Shown here piece after piece: positions 12,149 through 25,200 of a stretch of DNA of 64,000 bases; positions within the stretch are counted from its first letter, which is position 1; every line of letters starts with the position of its first letter. The DNA is from Hirsutella rhossiliensis. Lineage: Eukaryota > Ascomycota > Sordariomycetes > Hypocreales > Ophiocordycipitaceae. A program made the position numbers and the translations under genes. The notes below the pieces were generated by a model. The model saw only the letters and a program-made list of their open reading frames with translations, ran no database searches and was not told the DNA's origin. Location of the stretch: the NCBI RefSeq assembly GCF_020360975.1, contig NW_025408675.1, positions 2,046,001 through 2,110,000 of the forward strand, in the 5' to 3' direction.

Positions 12149-13651
12149 ATGGGCCCGCTCCTGAGAAATGCCCACCGAGGGGGCGACGTGCTGTTGGTGC
12201 TTCTGGCTTGGGCAGCCACAGTCGCCGCCCTCGACATAAGCATCTGTGCGAGCTTCAATACGGCCTCGATGGACAAAAGTAGGCCCCCTAGCCGTCGTTG
12301 CCCACCGAGTCTATGCTGACCCCAAGCAGAACTGGACATATACCAGACAAACGGCCTGTGTCACGACATGTGCATCAAGAAGAATCAGGCCTATGCCATT
12401 ACCCAGGGCAACGCTTGCTGGTGCTCCGATTACACTCCGGCCAAAAGCAAGCAGGTCGACAAGGGCGAATGCAACCAGCCTTGTCCGGCCTATCCTTCCG
12501 AGAACTGCGGCGGCCCCGGCGTCTTCGGCTACATCCTCCTCAATAACGTTTCTCCTTCGGGCACCAAGGGCGCCGACCCCGAGCCGTCGCCGACGCCAAC
12601 GGAAAAGGTGTGTTTTGCTGCACTCTCCTTTCCTCATGAGCATGCTTCACGGCTGCGTGATCTGAAACTTGGGACAAGTGTTTCCATCCATTCCCAGTCC
12701 CTCTTGCTTGAGCGTGCTTTACATCGTTGAGCCCTTCTTTTCTCAGCAATTCGTCTTCCCCCCCTGCCCTGACTTCATCTCAACAAGACGTGGTGAGACG
12801 GCAAGGGCTTATCTGTCTGGACATCAGGCCGAGATCCCAACGTCGACGGCGTGGGTCACAAAGACTGCAGGACACAGCGACCCCACCGGCACCACCACCA
12901 CCACCACCACCATCCTCTCCCCCTGCGAGCTCAAGTAGCAGTTCCTCTCCTGTATGACTTGCTTTTCTTGGCCACCCTCGTGTGTACAAGTTGCCGATGC
13001 TTCGTCTCGCAGCCCGTCGGTCGCCATGCTGCGGTAAGATGCTGACGTTGACTCCAGGAGTCGACCGAGGAGACCAGCACCTCTAGCACCACGAGCGAAA
13101 CCTCCACCACCTCAGAATCTCCGCCGCCCGCAACGTCGGTTATCCAGACGGTCACGGCCGGCGGCACCATCCAAACCGTCACCATCGTTCCTATCCAGAC
13201 GCACTCGGCCGTCTCCAACGAATCCAACACCCCCACCGAAATGGCCACCGACAAGGGTGGGCTTGGCACCGGAGGCATCGTCGGCATCGTCGTCGGCGTC
13301 ATTGTCGGCGTCCTCGGCCTCGCAGCCATCGCCCTGTTCCTGTTTTTCCAGCGCAAGAGGCGCAGAGAAGGTGACTTCCAAGACGACCCCAGTGTTCGCG
13401 GCAGCTCGTCGGGCATGCTGGGCGGCCGCTCCGAGATGTCGGGGATTCCTGGATCGCCAGGGTCGACGGGTAACCGGAGCAGCATGTTGCAGATTGACCC
13501 GCGCATGAACCCTTTTAAGCAGGGCATGTACGCCCGCAACGGCAGCCACGAGAGCATCAACACGTTGCGAGACGACCACGATTACTCGAGGAGGATTCAG
13601 CAACCCAAGGTGCTCCGGGCGACAAACCCGGACCCCACCGACGAAAACTGA
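12149..13651 (+). CDS. WSC-domain cell-surface sensor-like protein (type I membrane protein)
   Basis: Four exons in agreeing phase (12149-12278, 12330-12607, 12871-12951, 13058-13651) give 360 aa. An N-terminal hydrophobic segment (DVLLVLLAWAATVAAL) serves as signal peptide. A WSC domain follows, spanning the first intron, with its cysteine pattern visible (DIYQTNGLCHDMC, GNACWCSDY, CNQPCPAYPSENCGG). Next come a Pro/Ser/Thr-rich stalk with PPPPPPP and SSSSSSS runs, then one transmembrane helix (GGIVGIVVGVIVGVLGLAAI) and a basic stop-transfer KRRR. The cytoplasmic tail has about 100 residues. This is the layout of Wsc1-type sensors, which report cell-wall stress to Rho1 and the cell-wall-integrity MAP kinases. 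The small third exon (27 aa) is the least certain part, since intron 2 is 263 bp. Other WSC proteins without a sensor role exist. Confidence 0.85.
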
Positions 13652-15496
13652 AGATGGACGAGCAACCCCTCGGCAACCCTCGGTGCATCGTACGCGACGG
13701 ACGACTTCTTTTCTTGGAAACTTTCTAGACGACCCAATGTCAAACGACGTACATGAACCTTGTCTTGCATGCAAACACCTTTGCACTCCTTCGCACACAC
13801 TCGCTTCCTTGACCAGACCATCGAGGTCTGCGCTGCATTTTCGATATACCAGCATGGCGTTTGCACTTGGGGGGACAGCATTATGGCACCGTGGGGCCAC
13901 GTTCGAGCGCGGATCCTGACGGCCGAGAAGATGATGGCAGAGCCGCGGGGAACCGCTAGGCAATCTGCACCCCAATTGGGCGTCTACTAGGCAGCCGAAG
14001 GCGAGGCGCAACATAACCCGAGCCGTGTGGCTCGGGCACAACCGCATTTCTAGTCGGCCTCGTCTTGCAGGGCGTGGTGGATATGCCTCGACACTCTTTG
14101 GGATGAAGGGCAGTCCCGACGCTATAGCGAGTGTGCAAACCCGAGGCTGCGTCGCGAGCGTTGGGATGCTTATGACGGCTGCCTCGGGTTTCCTCACTTT
14201 TTTTTGTACATATTAAACCAGCTACGAAAGGATACTGCAAGCGTACAAAAGCGTGTTGGATGGTGGCGCCAGGTTTGCCGAATTGGCCACGTCCAAGGGC
14301 GTAATGAACTGGGCACACACATATATACATACAACCCGAATGATGCGCCGCTGCTGCACTTTTCCAAGCTTGATGAGTGTCGTAGAAGATGGCGGGCGGT
14401 GGGCTGCCGGAGGTGCTCTCTTGGGCGAGGGGACCGGTGCTGGCCAGGGAGCGTTCGGCGCGAGTCCGGGAGCCGAGGGGTGGCTGGGGCGGCGGCGGAC
14501 TCTTCTGCCTTGTCCGCGCGATGGCCAGCTGGTTGGTGGCTCTGGGGCGAGCAGGCAGGATCGCACCAGGCATCCGCAAGCAAGGATGTGTGTGTGTTGT
14601 GTACGGATGTGTGCGCACAGTCTGCCCACCCGGCCGTAAGCAACGTCGCACCGCGTCCAGGTGGACGGCGGCGGCGCAGCACTGCTGCCACTGGACCTGG
14701 TAGGCGTTGCCTACAGTTTATTATCCGTACAGCAATTACACCCAGGTCGTCGAGGTGCTTGCCGGGTCGGGCGCCGCAAGTGGCCCCACGGGACGGGGTG
14801 CTCTGCCCCGGCCATGCCCGTGTCTCCCCCGTAGCGCCCCCTCTTGCTTGCTACTCCGGGGGGAGAGAGTGGCGCGAGGCGTTCCGAGTCCGAGGGCGCG
14901 TTGCTCGGCTCGTTCGACGTGGGGCGAGCATGTCCATGGGGCTGCTCCGTCGGCTGGACCTGAGTTCGCTGGGTGCATCTAGCGTGCTTCGTACAAACAG
15001 CCTCAACGCCTTGCCTGTCTATTCACCGCGTCCCTGCCTTGGTAGATGAGCATAGATGGAAGGAAGATGCTGCTGCAAATAAAGACGGGCCAAAATCCCT
15101 GGTATCCAGTCCCACCCACGCCAGACGCGCCCTCACCGTCGACAAAACCGGTGCCCAGAAGATACAAACAGCCCGACCAAAACGGAAACAAAAGCATCCA
15201 CGCCGCAGACGCCCACACGCCTCATTGGTATCATGTCTGACCCACCCACCACGGCTCGCACATACCACCACCACACACGCGCCTGATAAACAACCAAAGT
15301 CGGAGCGACCAAAAAGGCATCCCGCACCTGATGATTTCAAACCATGAGCCAAGAAAAAAAAGAGCCCGGCCAGGCAAGCCCTCGAGGGCCAACGTCAAAC
15401 CTGGTCCTGCGCCAATGCGAGCCGTGCCGTGCCGTGCCGCGCTCAGGCGCTCATGCCAATCATGATGCCTTGACGTCAACCACCCTCGCCTCCCGG
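13652..15496. other. Intergenic region between convergent genes
   Basis: About 1.8 kb separates the 3' ends of the WSC gene and the DUF300 gene. Several ORFs of up to 281 codons overlap in conflicting frames on both strands, lack domains and have odd composition, so none is called. A CCGTACAG motif occurs near 14727. The ends should hold both 3' UTRs. Confidence 0.5.
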
Positions 15497-17152
15497 CTAT
15501 CGAGGCCCCCATAGTGCCTCGCCCACCCTCGCCTGCGCATCCGTCTGCGCGCCAGGGCCCTGGCCCGGTCTGGTCGGCCGCTGCGGCGTGGCATAGGGGC
15601 CGTACGAGTTGGTCTCGGCATGTGGCTGGGCGTACTCCATCAGCCCGGCGCTCTCCTCGACGCTGCTGGCCTGATTGAGGCCGTCGTGTCGCAAGCTCGG
15701 GTGGAGCGGCGAGGCTCCGTACCCGGGCTGCGGGGCGGGCGGGGCTGCGGAGCCGAAGCCGGGGGCGGGCCGCATGGCCGAGAAGGCGGAGGCGGTATCC
15801 TTGCCGTCGGGCAGCGTCGCCATGTCGAGCGCTTCGCTGTGGTCTAGCTTGTAGCTAATGTCCTCCTTGCGTCGCTTGACCCCGCACATGAGCCAGCGCA
15901 TGCCTCGGCCAAAGGCCTTGACAAAGTCCCACAGGTTGAGCGCGTCGAAAATGGCGAGCAGGCCCAGGGGCCCGCCGCTTGGGGGCGAGCGCTCGTTGAC
16001 CCTCGGCGGCGTGGGCTTGTCCGGGTCGGGGTTGGGGTAGAAGGAGACGGGGGCGTCGTGGACGTAGGGCCTGTAGGGAAAGGCCCAGAGATGCAGGACG
16101 GCGAAGCAGGCCATCTCAATACAGAGGAGTAGGGCCGGGATGCCGACCTTGAGGTCCGGCCAGGCGAGTACCTTGTTGGGCTGAACGAGGTTGAGGGTCG
16201 AGGTGCCGATTGAAATGGCCGAGGCCTGCCAAAAGGAGAGGAAGACGACGAGCTTGATGGCGACAATCTTGAGCAAGACCCTGTGCTCGGCCAGGGGCTC
16301 GCGCAGCTGGACGTAGAACTGGATGAGGCAAAACATGGCGACGGTGACGGCGAGGGCGTTGATGGTGATGATCTGGGTTGACGGGTTAGAGACATGGTGT
16401 CGTCAAGGGACGGGAGAGACGTACCCAGATGTGTCCAAAGACAGGGCGGTTTGAGCTCTCGCAGTAGCGTTCGAAATACTGCAAGACGACGGCCGAGATG
16501 GTCATTGCGACGCGGATGAAGCAGTAGTGGTAGATGCCGATCCAGATAATGTTAAACCAGGTCAGGCCGCTCTTGGGGGTTCTCCAGGGGCCGCGGTTGC
16601 GGCCGCAGCAGGCGGCGAACCAGTTGACGGGCATGACCCAGGGCTTGATGGGGCGCATCTCGCGGAAAAAGGCCTTTTGGGAGTGCAGGTCGGGGGCAAC
16701 GTAGTGGCAGAAGAGGGCGAAGAAGGAGGCAATGGCAAATGCCTCGTAGCAGTCGGAGATGACCTGGAAGTAGATGGCGTGCCAGTACCACTGGATCTGG
16801 CAAAAGGACGAGACGGCGTAGACGGGCACCATGAAGAGCAGGCGGATGATGCTGGAGGAGTCAGCGGGGACACGGACACAGGCTAGAGGCAAGAGCTCAC
16901 TGGCGCTGTTCGCGAGGCTGCGTGTAGTTGCGGGCGTGCATGGAGACGAGGTAGAGGCTCATGACGACGGCGATGAGGGTGCACGAGGCGGCAATGACAC
17001 GGGCGAGGTCGTGGAAGTCGAGGGGGCCGACGATGAGGACCTCGTCGCCGGGCATTACTACGTCGTCCTGCGTCAGCTTTGGATCGTCGTCGACGGGTCT
17101 AGGGGCCAGTACTCCTCATCTCCTCGAGCGTCGAGTTGCACGTCTGATTCAT
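15497..17152 (-). CDS. DUF300 / TMEM184 (OST-alpha-like) seven-helix membrane protein
   Basis: Four exons on the minus strand (17113-17152, 16901-17057, 16425-16851, 15497-16372) join in phase to 499 aa. The first exon codes for only 13 residues with an N-glycosylation-type start (MNQTCNSTLEEM). The TAG acceptor at 17058 is required for the correct frame. Seven hydrophobic stretches are spread over about residues 20-330. Family-typical blocks include FQVISDCYEAFAIASFF, KPWVMPVNW and LKIVAIKLVVFLSFWQ. The C-terminal about 150 residues are hydrophilic and Pro/Gly-rich. Relatives include yeast YKR051W, animal TMEM184 and the organic solute transporter alpha subunit, which localise to endosomal, vacuolar or plasma membranes. 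The precise substrate in fungi is unknown. Confidence 0.9.
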
Positions 17153-19283
17153 GATGGGCGGCGCGTTGGACGAGGCGAACAGGTCGGCGGATGGGGGGCC
17201 CTCCAGGGGCGCGGCAGTTGTGGAGATGTCAGGTCGACGCGGATCGTTTTGTATTGAGCAGGCCAACCGCCAAAGAGTCGTCGGATCGTGGCATCAAAGT
17301 CTCTGTGGCGTCTTTGTTGTCGTTCAAAGAGGCCGTCTTGGGGTCTCAGGACATGGTCCTCTCGTCTCTTTGCCCCGGTTCCCCCCTTTCCACGCAAGGT
17401 CTGTTGCGAGCGCCCGTTGAGAAATGGTTAAACAATGTGCGAATCGGTCTTTCGGGATTCGCTCCGGTCGCGCAGCGCCGTTACGGGGCTCGGAGGAGGC
17501 GCGATGGCGTCAGGGGGCGGATGAGCCAGCCCGAGAAGTAGCCAAGAATCAAGATAATTGATGTCGTCGTGCACGAGCGATGGGAGCGCGATGGAGAGGC
17601 AGGGAGTGTACCAAGAGATGGGAGAGGGAGAGGGAGGACTGCAAAGAAAAAGGAAACTGAGGCGAAACGATCGAGGGGCGCCAGTCCAATGTCTTTGACC
17701 CCGAATGTACTTGCCGAGTCCCTGCATGCCGGACCAGCCATGCAGGACCAGCCACCGTGGGTGCCTTATTCAGGCACGCATATACGTAGTTAACTTATAG
17801 TGGGGGGCCAGCTGGAGGTACCTCTGTCGGCGCCCCCTGAAGCCTCCACACGTTGGCCCGGAGCAGTTCGACGGGTGTCCGAGGTACTCTCTGAGCTCGG
17901 CATGTACCCGGCCACTCTGCCGCGCCCGAATCGATACATTTCCCTCTCAGAGTGCGACTTTGACTGTGCACTCAACCAGACACCGCATAACACCCGCCGG
18001 CTGGGTACCTGCCCGAAGCGAGATGACTGACTCTTGTACCGGCCCGGCGGTGTCATAACAACGGTACCTTCTTGATTTGACGAAAGAACTCCCACCCCGC
18101 CGTACCAGCTGTCAGGCAGGCCCACTACCCTGACAGAGACAGGCCGGCAGCCTCCTCTTCTCATCTTAGCGGCCGGCGCTTTGTCACTGCCGTGACCACC
18201 ACCCTCAGCCTCTGTACTCTGTACTGATTGTAGGTACCTACTAACGTTAGTAGGTTAGGTAGGTTTCTTACCTGTAAGGCCCGCCCTCTGCCAATTACAC
18301 GCCGCACCATCACGGGGGCTGTGCTTGTGCCAGACTGCGTCGTCATGCCACGCCTTGGAGAGCTTTCGTAGCAGGTCATAGGTGGGTACCAGGTATCAAT
18401 TCGCAAGTACCTACCTCGGAAGCCTTAGACACTGCCTGGAGCGAAAGCCCCGAAGCCAGAGAACAAAGAGACCACCCGCCTGTTAGTACCGCGACAACGT
18501 CCAAACTTGAGACATGCCAACACTCTTCATTGGCCAGCAACCTTTCAAACCGACTTAACACTGGCTAATCAATCAATTCCGGCCCGCGCCACGTCGTCTC
18601 GCCCCATGACGACGGATTACTCTCCAGCTGCGTACGTTCTGTCTCTCCCAGCACCCTACCGCGTCACAACGCCTCACCCGCGCCCCTCAATCTTCATTCC
18701 TCATTTCATATACTCGTTGACAGCTCATGTATTCGTACATGTGACATCCAAGACGCCTTATCCCTTGTCCTCGTGACGACGCCTCTCATCTACATCACCA
18801 TCCTCTTCTCTAGTGCCATCAAGTGCCAGTGCCAAAGGGGTATCGTATCGTCTATGCTGCCGGAAAAAGGCTCGCAGTGCGTGTACAGTACGGGCTGCTG
18901 AGTCTGCCTCTCTGCCTCCGCGCCCACCTCCCCATATCCAGCCGCTGCCAAAGGTCAAAAGTGGTACTCGAGTAACGGTCCGATAGCAAGCTCTTCTTTT
19001 TTTTGGTGGTTGCAAGTAGCGCAACCGTTTCATGACATGTGCAGACTTGACACCTGCTCCAGATGTGTGCAGAAAATGTCGACCCTCAACGCCGGGCCAG
19101 AATCAGAAAGCCTCTCGGTCGTGCTCCTGATTCGTGTATCCTTCTCCCCTGTACACATCCTCCAAGGGGAAACAAGAACAAAAACCGTAAAATGAAAACC
19201 AGCGTCGTTCCTTGTCGACACAGGTCCATCGTTCGTCTGCATTCTCCAGCTCAGGCGGGCGGACGGGGTCCACGAGTGCTCTT
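17153..19283. other. Intergenic region upstream of the DUF300 gene and downstream of tho2
   Basis: About 2.1 kb without a supportable gene. It should contain the DUF300 promoter at its left end and the tho2 3' UTR at its right end. GGTACCTA-like motifs and a 20-bp palindrome occur near 18.23 kb. Small ORFs are short and overlap in several frames. Confidence 0.5.
18236..18255. repeat. Perfect 20-bp palindrome
   Basis: The sequence acctactaacgttagtaggt equals its own reverse complement. It sits in intergenic DNA beside GGTACCTA and TAGGTTAGGTAGG repeats. It could be a binding site for a dimeric protein, but no function is known. Confidence 0.8.
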
Positions 19284-22200
19284 CTAGCCGCGTCTCGGTC
19301 GCTTGTCGCGCTCGCTCGCCAAGAGCCCCACACCGTCCTCGCTTCGCCTCTTCCGCCCTCGATCGTCTCGAGGATCCCGCCGTTCCTCGGCCGCCCGCAT
19401 GCCCTCTTCTCTCGGCCCTCCATGTCCAGCTCGGTAGCCGCCTGCGCCACGGCCTCCCGCCCACTCCTCTCCTGCCCGGTGGCCTCCGGGTCCTCCAGGT
19501 CCTCCGGGTCCTCCGGGTCCTGCGTCCGCGCGATGTCGTGGCTCCCTCGGCCCCGTCAGGTCTCGACCGCCGCTGGGAGGCAAGCCCATTATGTTTCGGC
19601 CTCCGATATCCCGTCCCATTCGGCGCGGCTCGCGCTCCTTGGCGGCAACTTCGGCGTTACCCATTGACCTTCTGTCGCGATACTCGGCGTGCTCTTTCGC
19701 TTCCTCGCGACCGGCTCGCGGGCTGCGCTCTCGCTCGCGGCTGCTGCGTCGAGAAGATCGGCCAAGTCGGTCATTCCTATTGTCGCGTTCTCCACGCTCG
19801 CGCCTTGGCGGACCATCCCCTCCGTTTGCAGCCCCCCAACTGGCGCTGTCCTGCCACATCATGTCTTGACGCTCGTGTCCAGAGGCCGAGGCCGGCGAGC
19901 CGCCAGTCAGGACCTGAGCATCAGAATCCCCGAGCAGCTGCCGTGGCTGGCCCCCTCTTGGACCATTGCCACGGTTCAAGTCTGGCATCGACTGAGATTG
20001 CTGGAGCATGTTGTTGATGCCGGCGAGCTGTCGTCGGCCTCCACCGCTCCTGGTTCTCTCGTTCGACGACGCGGGCCCTGTTGGCACCCCTGCTTCCGTC
20101 GGTAGCGGAGGCCCCATGACAGCCGAGTGTGGCTGTCGTGCATTCAACACGTGTCTATCGCCGCCGCCCGCCTGTCGGCCGTGCCCTTGAGGTGGTCCGG
20201 ACGGAGGCGGGGGGAGCCCCGAGCCCATCTGGGCCAGCCGATCGGGGTGCACCACCGACGGCGGAGTCGCCGTCGACGAAATAGATGCCTGCATGTCTGG
20301 CCTTGGGCCGCCAGTAAAGTTCCTTGCTCTCTCTGGGGGCGGGCCTCCATGAGGCCCCGAAGGCGTGCCGGGCCCTGAGCCAGGCTCGTAACCACTGTGC
20401 CGGCCTCTCCCGGACGCGGGCCCCGTGGGCGGGAGCCGATCCGGAGACGACGCTCGTGGAGTCTCTGGAGCCCCGAAGCGGCCATCTGGCCTGCCAGGTG
20501 TCGTAGAGTGTACCCCGTATCCACCTCGGGTGGCGCTTCTGCCTCGGCCGCGAGGGCCAGATGGGACGTCAGAACTCGACGGGACAGGATTCAGTCGTCC
20601 GTAGTTCTGGTCCTGGTGTGGCATTCGATGCTCGGGCTCCGGGCCGCGAAGTCCAGGCCGGTGAAAGCCCGCCGACGGGTCGCGCATCTTATCCAGGCCT
20701 CTCTCGGCCTCGCGATCCATCGGCCGATCGCCACGGTAGCTGTGCCCTGTCATGGGGGACCTGTCGCGCGGGTCTCTGCCGAGCGCTCGCTGGTCCTGGG
20801 GATAGGGGCGGCCATGTCGATCCTCAAAGCTTCCAGACAGAGGCCCATGCTCCTGAGCGTGGCGGCTGTTTCGCCGTGGGGACTGCGTTCTGGGTGCTCG
20901 TTCGTGGCCATCGTCCCTACGAGGTCGGTTTTGCGAGAACGGAGCGCCGTCGTTGCGGTCCTCAATCAGGACGCCGCGTTCAGCATTCACAACATCCATG
21001 GGGTCCACCGCCATTGGCCGATGGGCTCGAGGTTGGCGATCTGGATCCGGGCCGCGCGCGGGTCGATCTTGGCCGTCTTGAGCAAAGAAGGCAGCTCTCT
21101 CAGGGTTCATGGCAGGCTCCGAGGACTCGCTTGTGACAGGTGGCGGACCAGACGGATGGTTCGGTGTCTCGTTGTGGCGATTTTGCATACCGCTGATCCG
21201 CGAGTCTCGGTACTGCCTATCCCTTTCGTGCTGGCCTGGTCGGGGCGGCAAATCGACACGGGACTCTCCATTGGCGTCGCCTGCTCGATAATCCGGGTGT
21301 GCGTTGTGACGTCCTGCGCGCTCTGGTTCATGAGGCCTAGTATCGCGAGTCTCGCGGTGTTCCTTGCTCTCTCTGGTCTCTCTGCCATCCCATGCCTCGC
21401 GAGGATCACCACGAGCGTCCCGTGTAGCACGAGGTTCGCGGCCGTCCCTGCGTTCGGCGCCTCTGGACTGGGCGTAGCGCTCCGGGGGAACATGCCCTGG
21501 GATCGGCACGTCTGGTCGGGTTGGCAGGGTGTGCGCTGTGGGGCGGTCTGGTAATTTGTGGGAGCGAGATTCAGGGTTCGTCTGGGTCGAGCCCGCTCTC
21601 GGCGTCGACGGCCGAGAGGGTCCCGCCCCCTCATCCTGCCTGGCGGATGCCTCCCTGGTTGGGTTAGGTAGCCTGGATGGCTGGGGCTCCTTTGGCATTT
21701 CTATGTTCGATTGACTTTTGACGTCCGCGGCGTCCTGTACCTCGCCGTCTTCCTTCTCCGTGGTAGGAGCCTTGGCAGAAGCCTTGGCAGTTGTTGGCCT
21801 ATGTTCGCGGTGAGCACGGGAACTCCTTCGAGTTGACCCTGACGACACATACTTGATAGCCTGCGGTTTAAAATCCACGGCAGTGGCACGCAGATTGGAG
21901 CTGGAGGACTTGTCGCCCTCGGACCGTGGCCCACTCGCCTAATGAATTGTTAGCTTGCTTCCCCCAGACACTTTCCCTTCTCGCCCTCTCCATTGGTTTG
22001 AACTCACGGCGTTGGATCTGAAAGCTTGAACCATGACCCATTTGGGTTTCCTCTTCTGCAGTTCCGACATGGCGCCCTGCGCCGCAACGGACAAGTCGAC
22101 ACGTCCACCTTCCTCGCTTTCCGGACCTGCCTTGGCGACCGCCTCGCGTTTCGAAATCTTCTGCAGCTGCGCCGTGAACTGCGTAGCCATAAAGTCCACG

Positions 22201-25200
22201 GCAGGGAAGTAATCCAATACGGCTTTGAGCACAGTGATGGCGTTGCGAATGTGCATCCACTCAGAGCCACTCAGGCAAGCCTTGAGGGCCATGTTAAGGT
22301 TCTTGTGCCAGCGAAACAACAAATCTCGGAATTGCGGATGCTCGACGAAAGTCTCTGGCTTCCCCTGCGCGTTGACGGTGAGAGCGAAGCCCAGGCGAGG
22401 CTGGTCCGCGGTGCCTTTGCCTTCCCTGTCATAGGCGCCTGGGCGCATAGGATCCTTGGAGGCTTTGCCGTCTTTGTCGGTAGGTGCCGGCTCATTCTTG
22501 TGCCATCGCGCCAAGTCCTCCAGGATGAGCTTCAGGAATCGGCCCAGGTACTCCGTCTCGCGGACGGTGCAGGTGAAAATGATGGCTCGCAATCGGTTGG
22601 CGTTGAACAGTCGGTCATAGAGGGACATCAACTTGAAGACTGGCGCGTTCGAGTCGTGAAGGGCCTTGATGAACCTGAACGTGTACTCTGCATCGGCCGG
22701 CGAGAGCAGGAGCCGAGGCAAGAAGCACTGCTCGAGGAGAACGTCGGAAACGCTGTCTGCGTTGGGCGCGGTATCGGGGAACGAGGTTTGGAACATCTTG
22801 GTCAAGTAAAACTTCCACTTGGCCTTGCGCAGACCGTGTTCGCTGAGCTCGTCCAGCAAGTACCCTTGCAAGTCCATGAGCTCCTTTCTCTTTTCCATCT
22901 TGCGATCCACAGCTCTGCGCGACATGTCGGAACGATCGTTGGCGAGCGTCTGCCACTCGGTCATGATTTTCTGGCGCTCCTTGACGTAAACTTCTTCCGG
23001 GAAGCAGAGGTCTCCCAACTGCAGAGCCCAGAACGTCGTGTACAGCTCTGGCGTCATCTTGCGCCACACTGCCGGGGGAACAGTGGCCTTGACCGACTCA
23101 ATAATGGGCTGCAGGGCTGTGAGCGCGGTTCGCGACAGCGAAGCATCGTCGGGTTTCTGCAAAGGCGTCTTAGTCAGTACACGTCGTCTGGTGTTTGAAG
23201 AAGCTCCAGGGAACAACGGGTGAGCCTCTACCTGTTGAGTTTCGGTATCGGCGCCGTCTTGAGGCGCCGCCTCGGCCGTCTCTGCGCCTTGAGGCTTTGC
23301 ATCCGACATCTTGACGTCACCCTCCTTGTCGGTCCCTAATCGGCGAGCTTGCGCCGCATCTCTTTTGCCCTTGCTCTCCTTCCAGGGAAACATGCGATGT
23401 GCCAGGCTGCTCCTGCCAATCAAGAATGCGAGCTCCGTCTGCAATCCAAACAAGCTGATGAGCACTGGAATGGACGGGACGATGGTGTCAAAGTCGACTG
23501 GGTCGAGGTTACTCCAGAGGAAATCGAGATACTGGACGAGCGTTTGGTGGGAGTCGTCAATAGTCGACGACAGGTATTTGATGTGAGCCTCGTCCTCAGG
23601 AACCTTGTAAACGGCGGTTTGCCGGAACTGCGCGAGGTTGATGAGCAGCCGCGCGGCCAGCTTCGAATCGGAGAGGGCTTGGATGAGGCGGTATGAGCTC
23701 TTTGAGTTTTCAAAGCGTTTGTCCTGCGCCCGGATCAGGGTGTGCCGCCGGAGCCAGGCGCCGCCGGCCATGGACAGGACTTGGTAGTCGGTGAAGTCGA
23801 CGGCGTCCACAATGCCGCCCATGGACGAGACAAACTCCTTGAGGATGATGAGGTCGGTGGCGTTGCCGTGGTAAAGCTGCTCGTCGACGTATTGGAGGAC
23901 CGGAACCGGGTTCAGGACTGGATATCGGCGGAAAACTCTGCCCGAGAATCGGGACAAGGCCTGCAGCCACTTGCTGGTGGTGAGGGCGTGATTTTCCTGC
24001 GTGCGGCTGCGAGACTTGCCGAGAGAGCTGAGCAGTGACCACACCAGCACGTCGTAGGAGAGGTCGGTGAAGTATTTGGCGCATTCGACAAAGGCCTCAA
24101 TCAGGTTGGAGTAGACCTCGAGCTGCTCAAAGGCGACCTTGAAGACGATTCCGGGAGAAGCGTAGCTGGTCTTTGCGAGCCGCTTGGCCATTTCGCTCAA
24201 GTTGGTGAGGGAAACTCGCTTCATGGTGGCCCTGGTCTCGGACGTCGCGCGCGCAAAGGCGGCCTTCATGGCTGGCAGCCGAGAGGTCTGGCCCTCGAAC
24301 CACTCGGCATACATGGAGTAGCGAGTGATGAGCGGGTATTGCCTGGCAAGCTCCCAGATGGCGTTCACGACCGAGGCGTTTGCCTTGGTGTGGCTCAGCG
24401 CAGGCAGCAAGAGGCGCCGCAGAAGATCCTGCCAACGGGCGCGATTGGCCTCGGACGTGTCCGCAGCCAGACTCTTGGAGCCGATGCTGGCAAGCTTGGT
24501 GAGCAGAGTCTCGTCCTTTCCGATGTTGACGCCAGAGATGTTCAAGAGGGTGTTGCAAAGCGTAAAGACGTCCTCGACCGTCTGGCAAACGGGCACGTTG
24601 TCATCCCACTCGTCGAGGTAGAAGCGATAATTCTGCGTCTCGTTGGTGTCGCACGCGTCAGGGTAGGGCCAGCGCCAGGTCTTCCTCGGAGGCAGTTTGT
24701 TTGTGCGCACGCTGCCCTTGGGCACGCCCGCCTGGTCAACGTCGGGCAGGCTCTTGGTCGGAAAATCCACCTCGGGCGCCGGGAAGGGCCGACTGTCCTT
24801 GTACACCTTGTCCAGGCACACGTGAAGGATGCGATGGATGCGTTGCAGGACATCGGGAAACACCTCTGGAATCCAGGGGAACCGGCCCAGCACGAAAAGC
24901 GACTCGGGGATCGCGCCGATGGTCAGGAGCTGGATGAGAAGGGCTACCTTTTGCTCCATCGGCTCCGGGAGCTTATCCTTTTTGGCGGCTTCCTCGGCGG
25001 CCGCTGCCTTCTTCTGCTCCTGTTCAGCCCTCTTGGGCATTTCTTTTCTGATGCCAGTGGATGTCGCTGGATTGTCGTCGTCACCCTGGGGAAGCACGCC
25101 GGCCATGAGGAGGGCGTTCATCTGGCCGCCTCTCGCCTCTCGCTCCTGCTTTTCGAGCTTCTCCGCCTCCTGTTGGCGTACGCGGTCCATGCCGCTGTCC

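Noticed and set aside
14204..15049. 281-codon plus-strand frame
   Set aside because: It overlaps equally long minus-strand frames, has no recognisable domain and lies between two convergent 3' ends.
20397..21554. 385-codon frame antisense to tho2
   Set aside because: It is a shadow of the Arg/Ser/Pro-rich tho2 tail, whose codon pattern keeps the opposite strand open.
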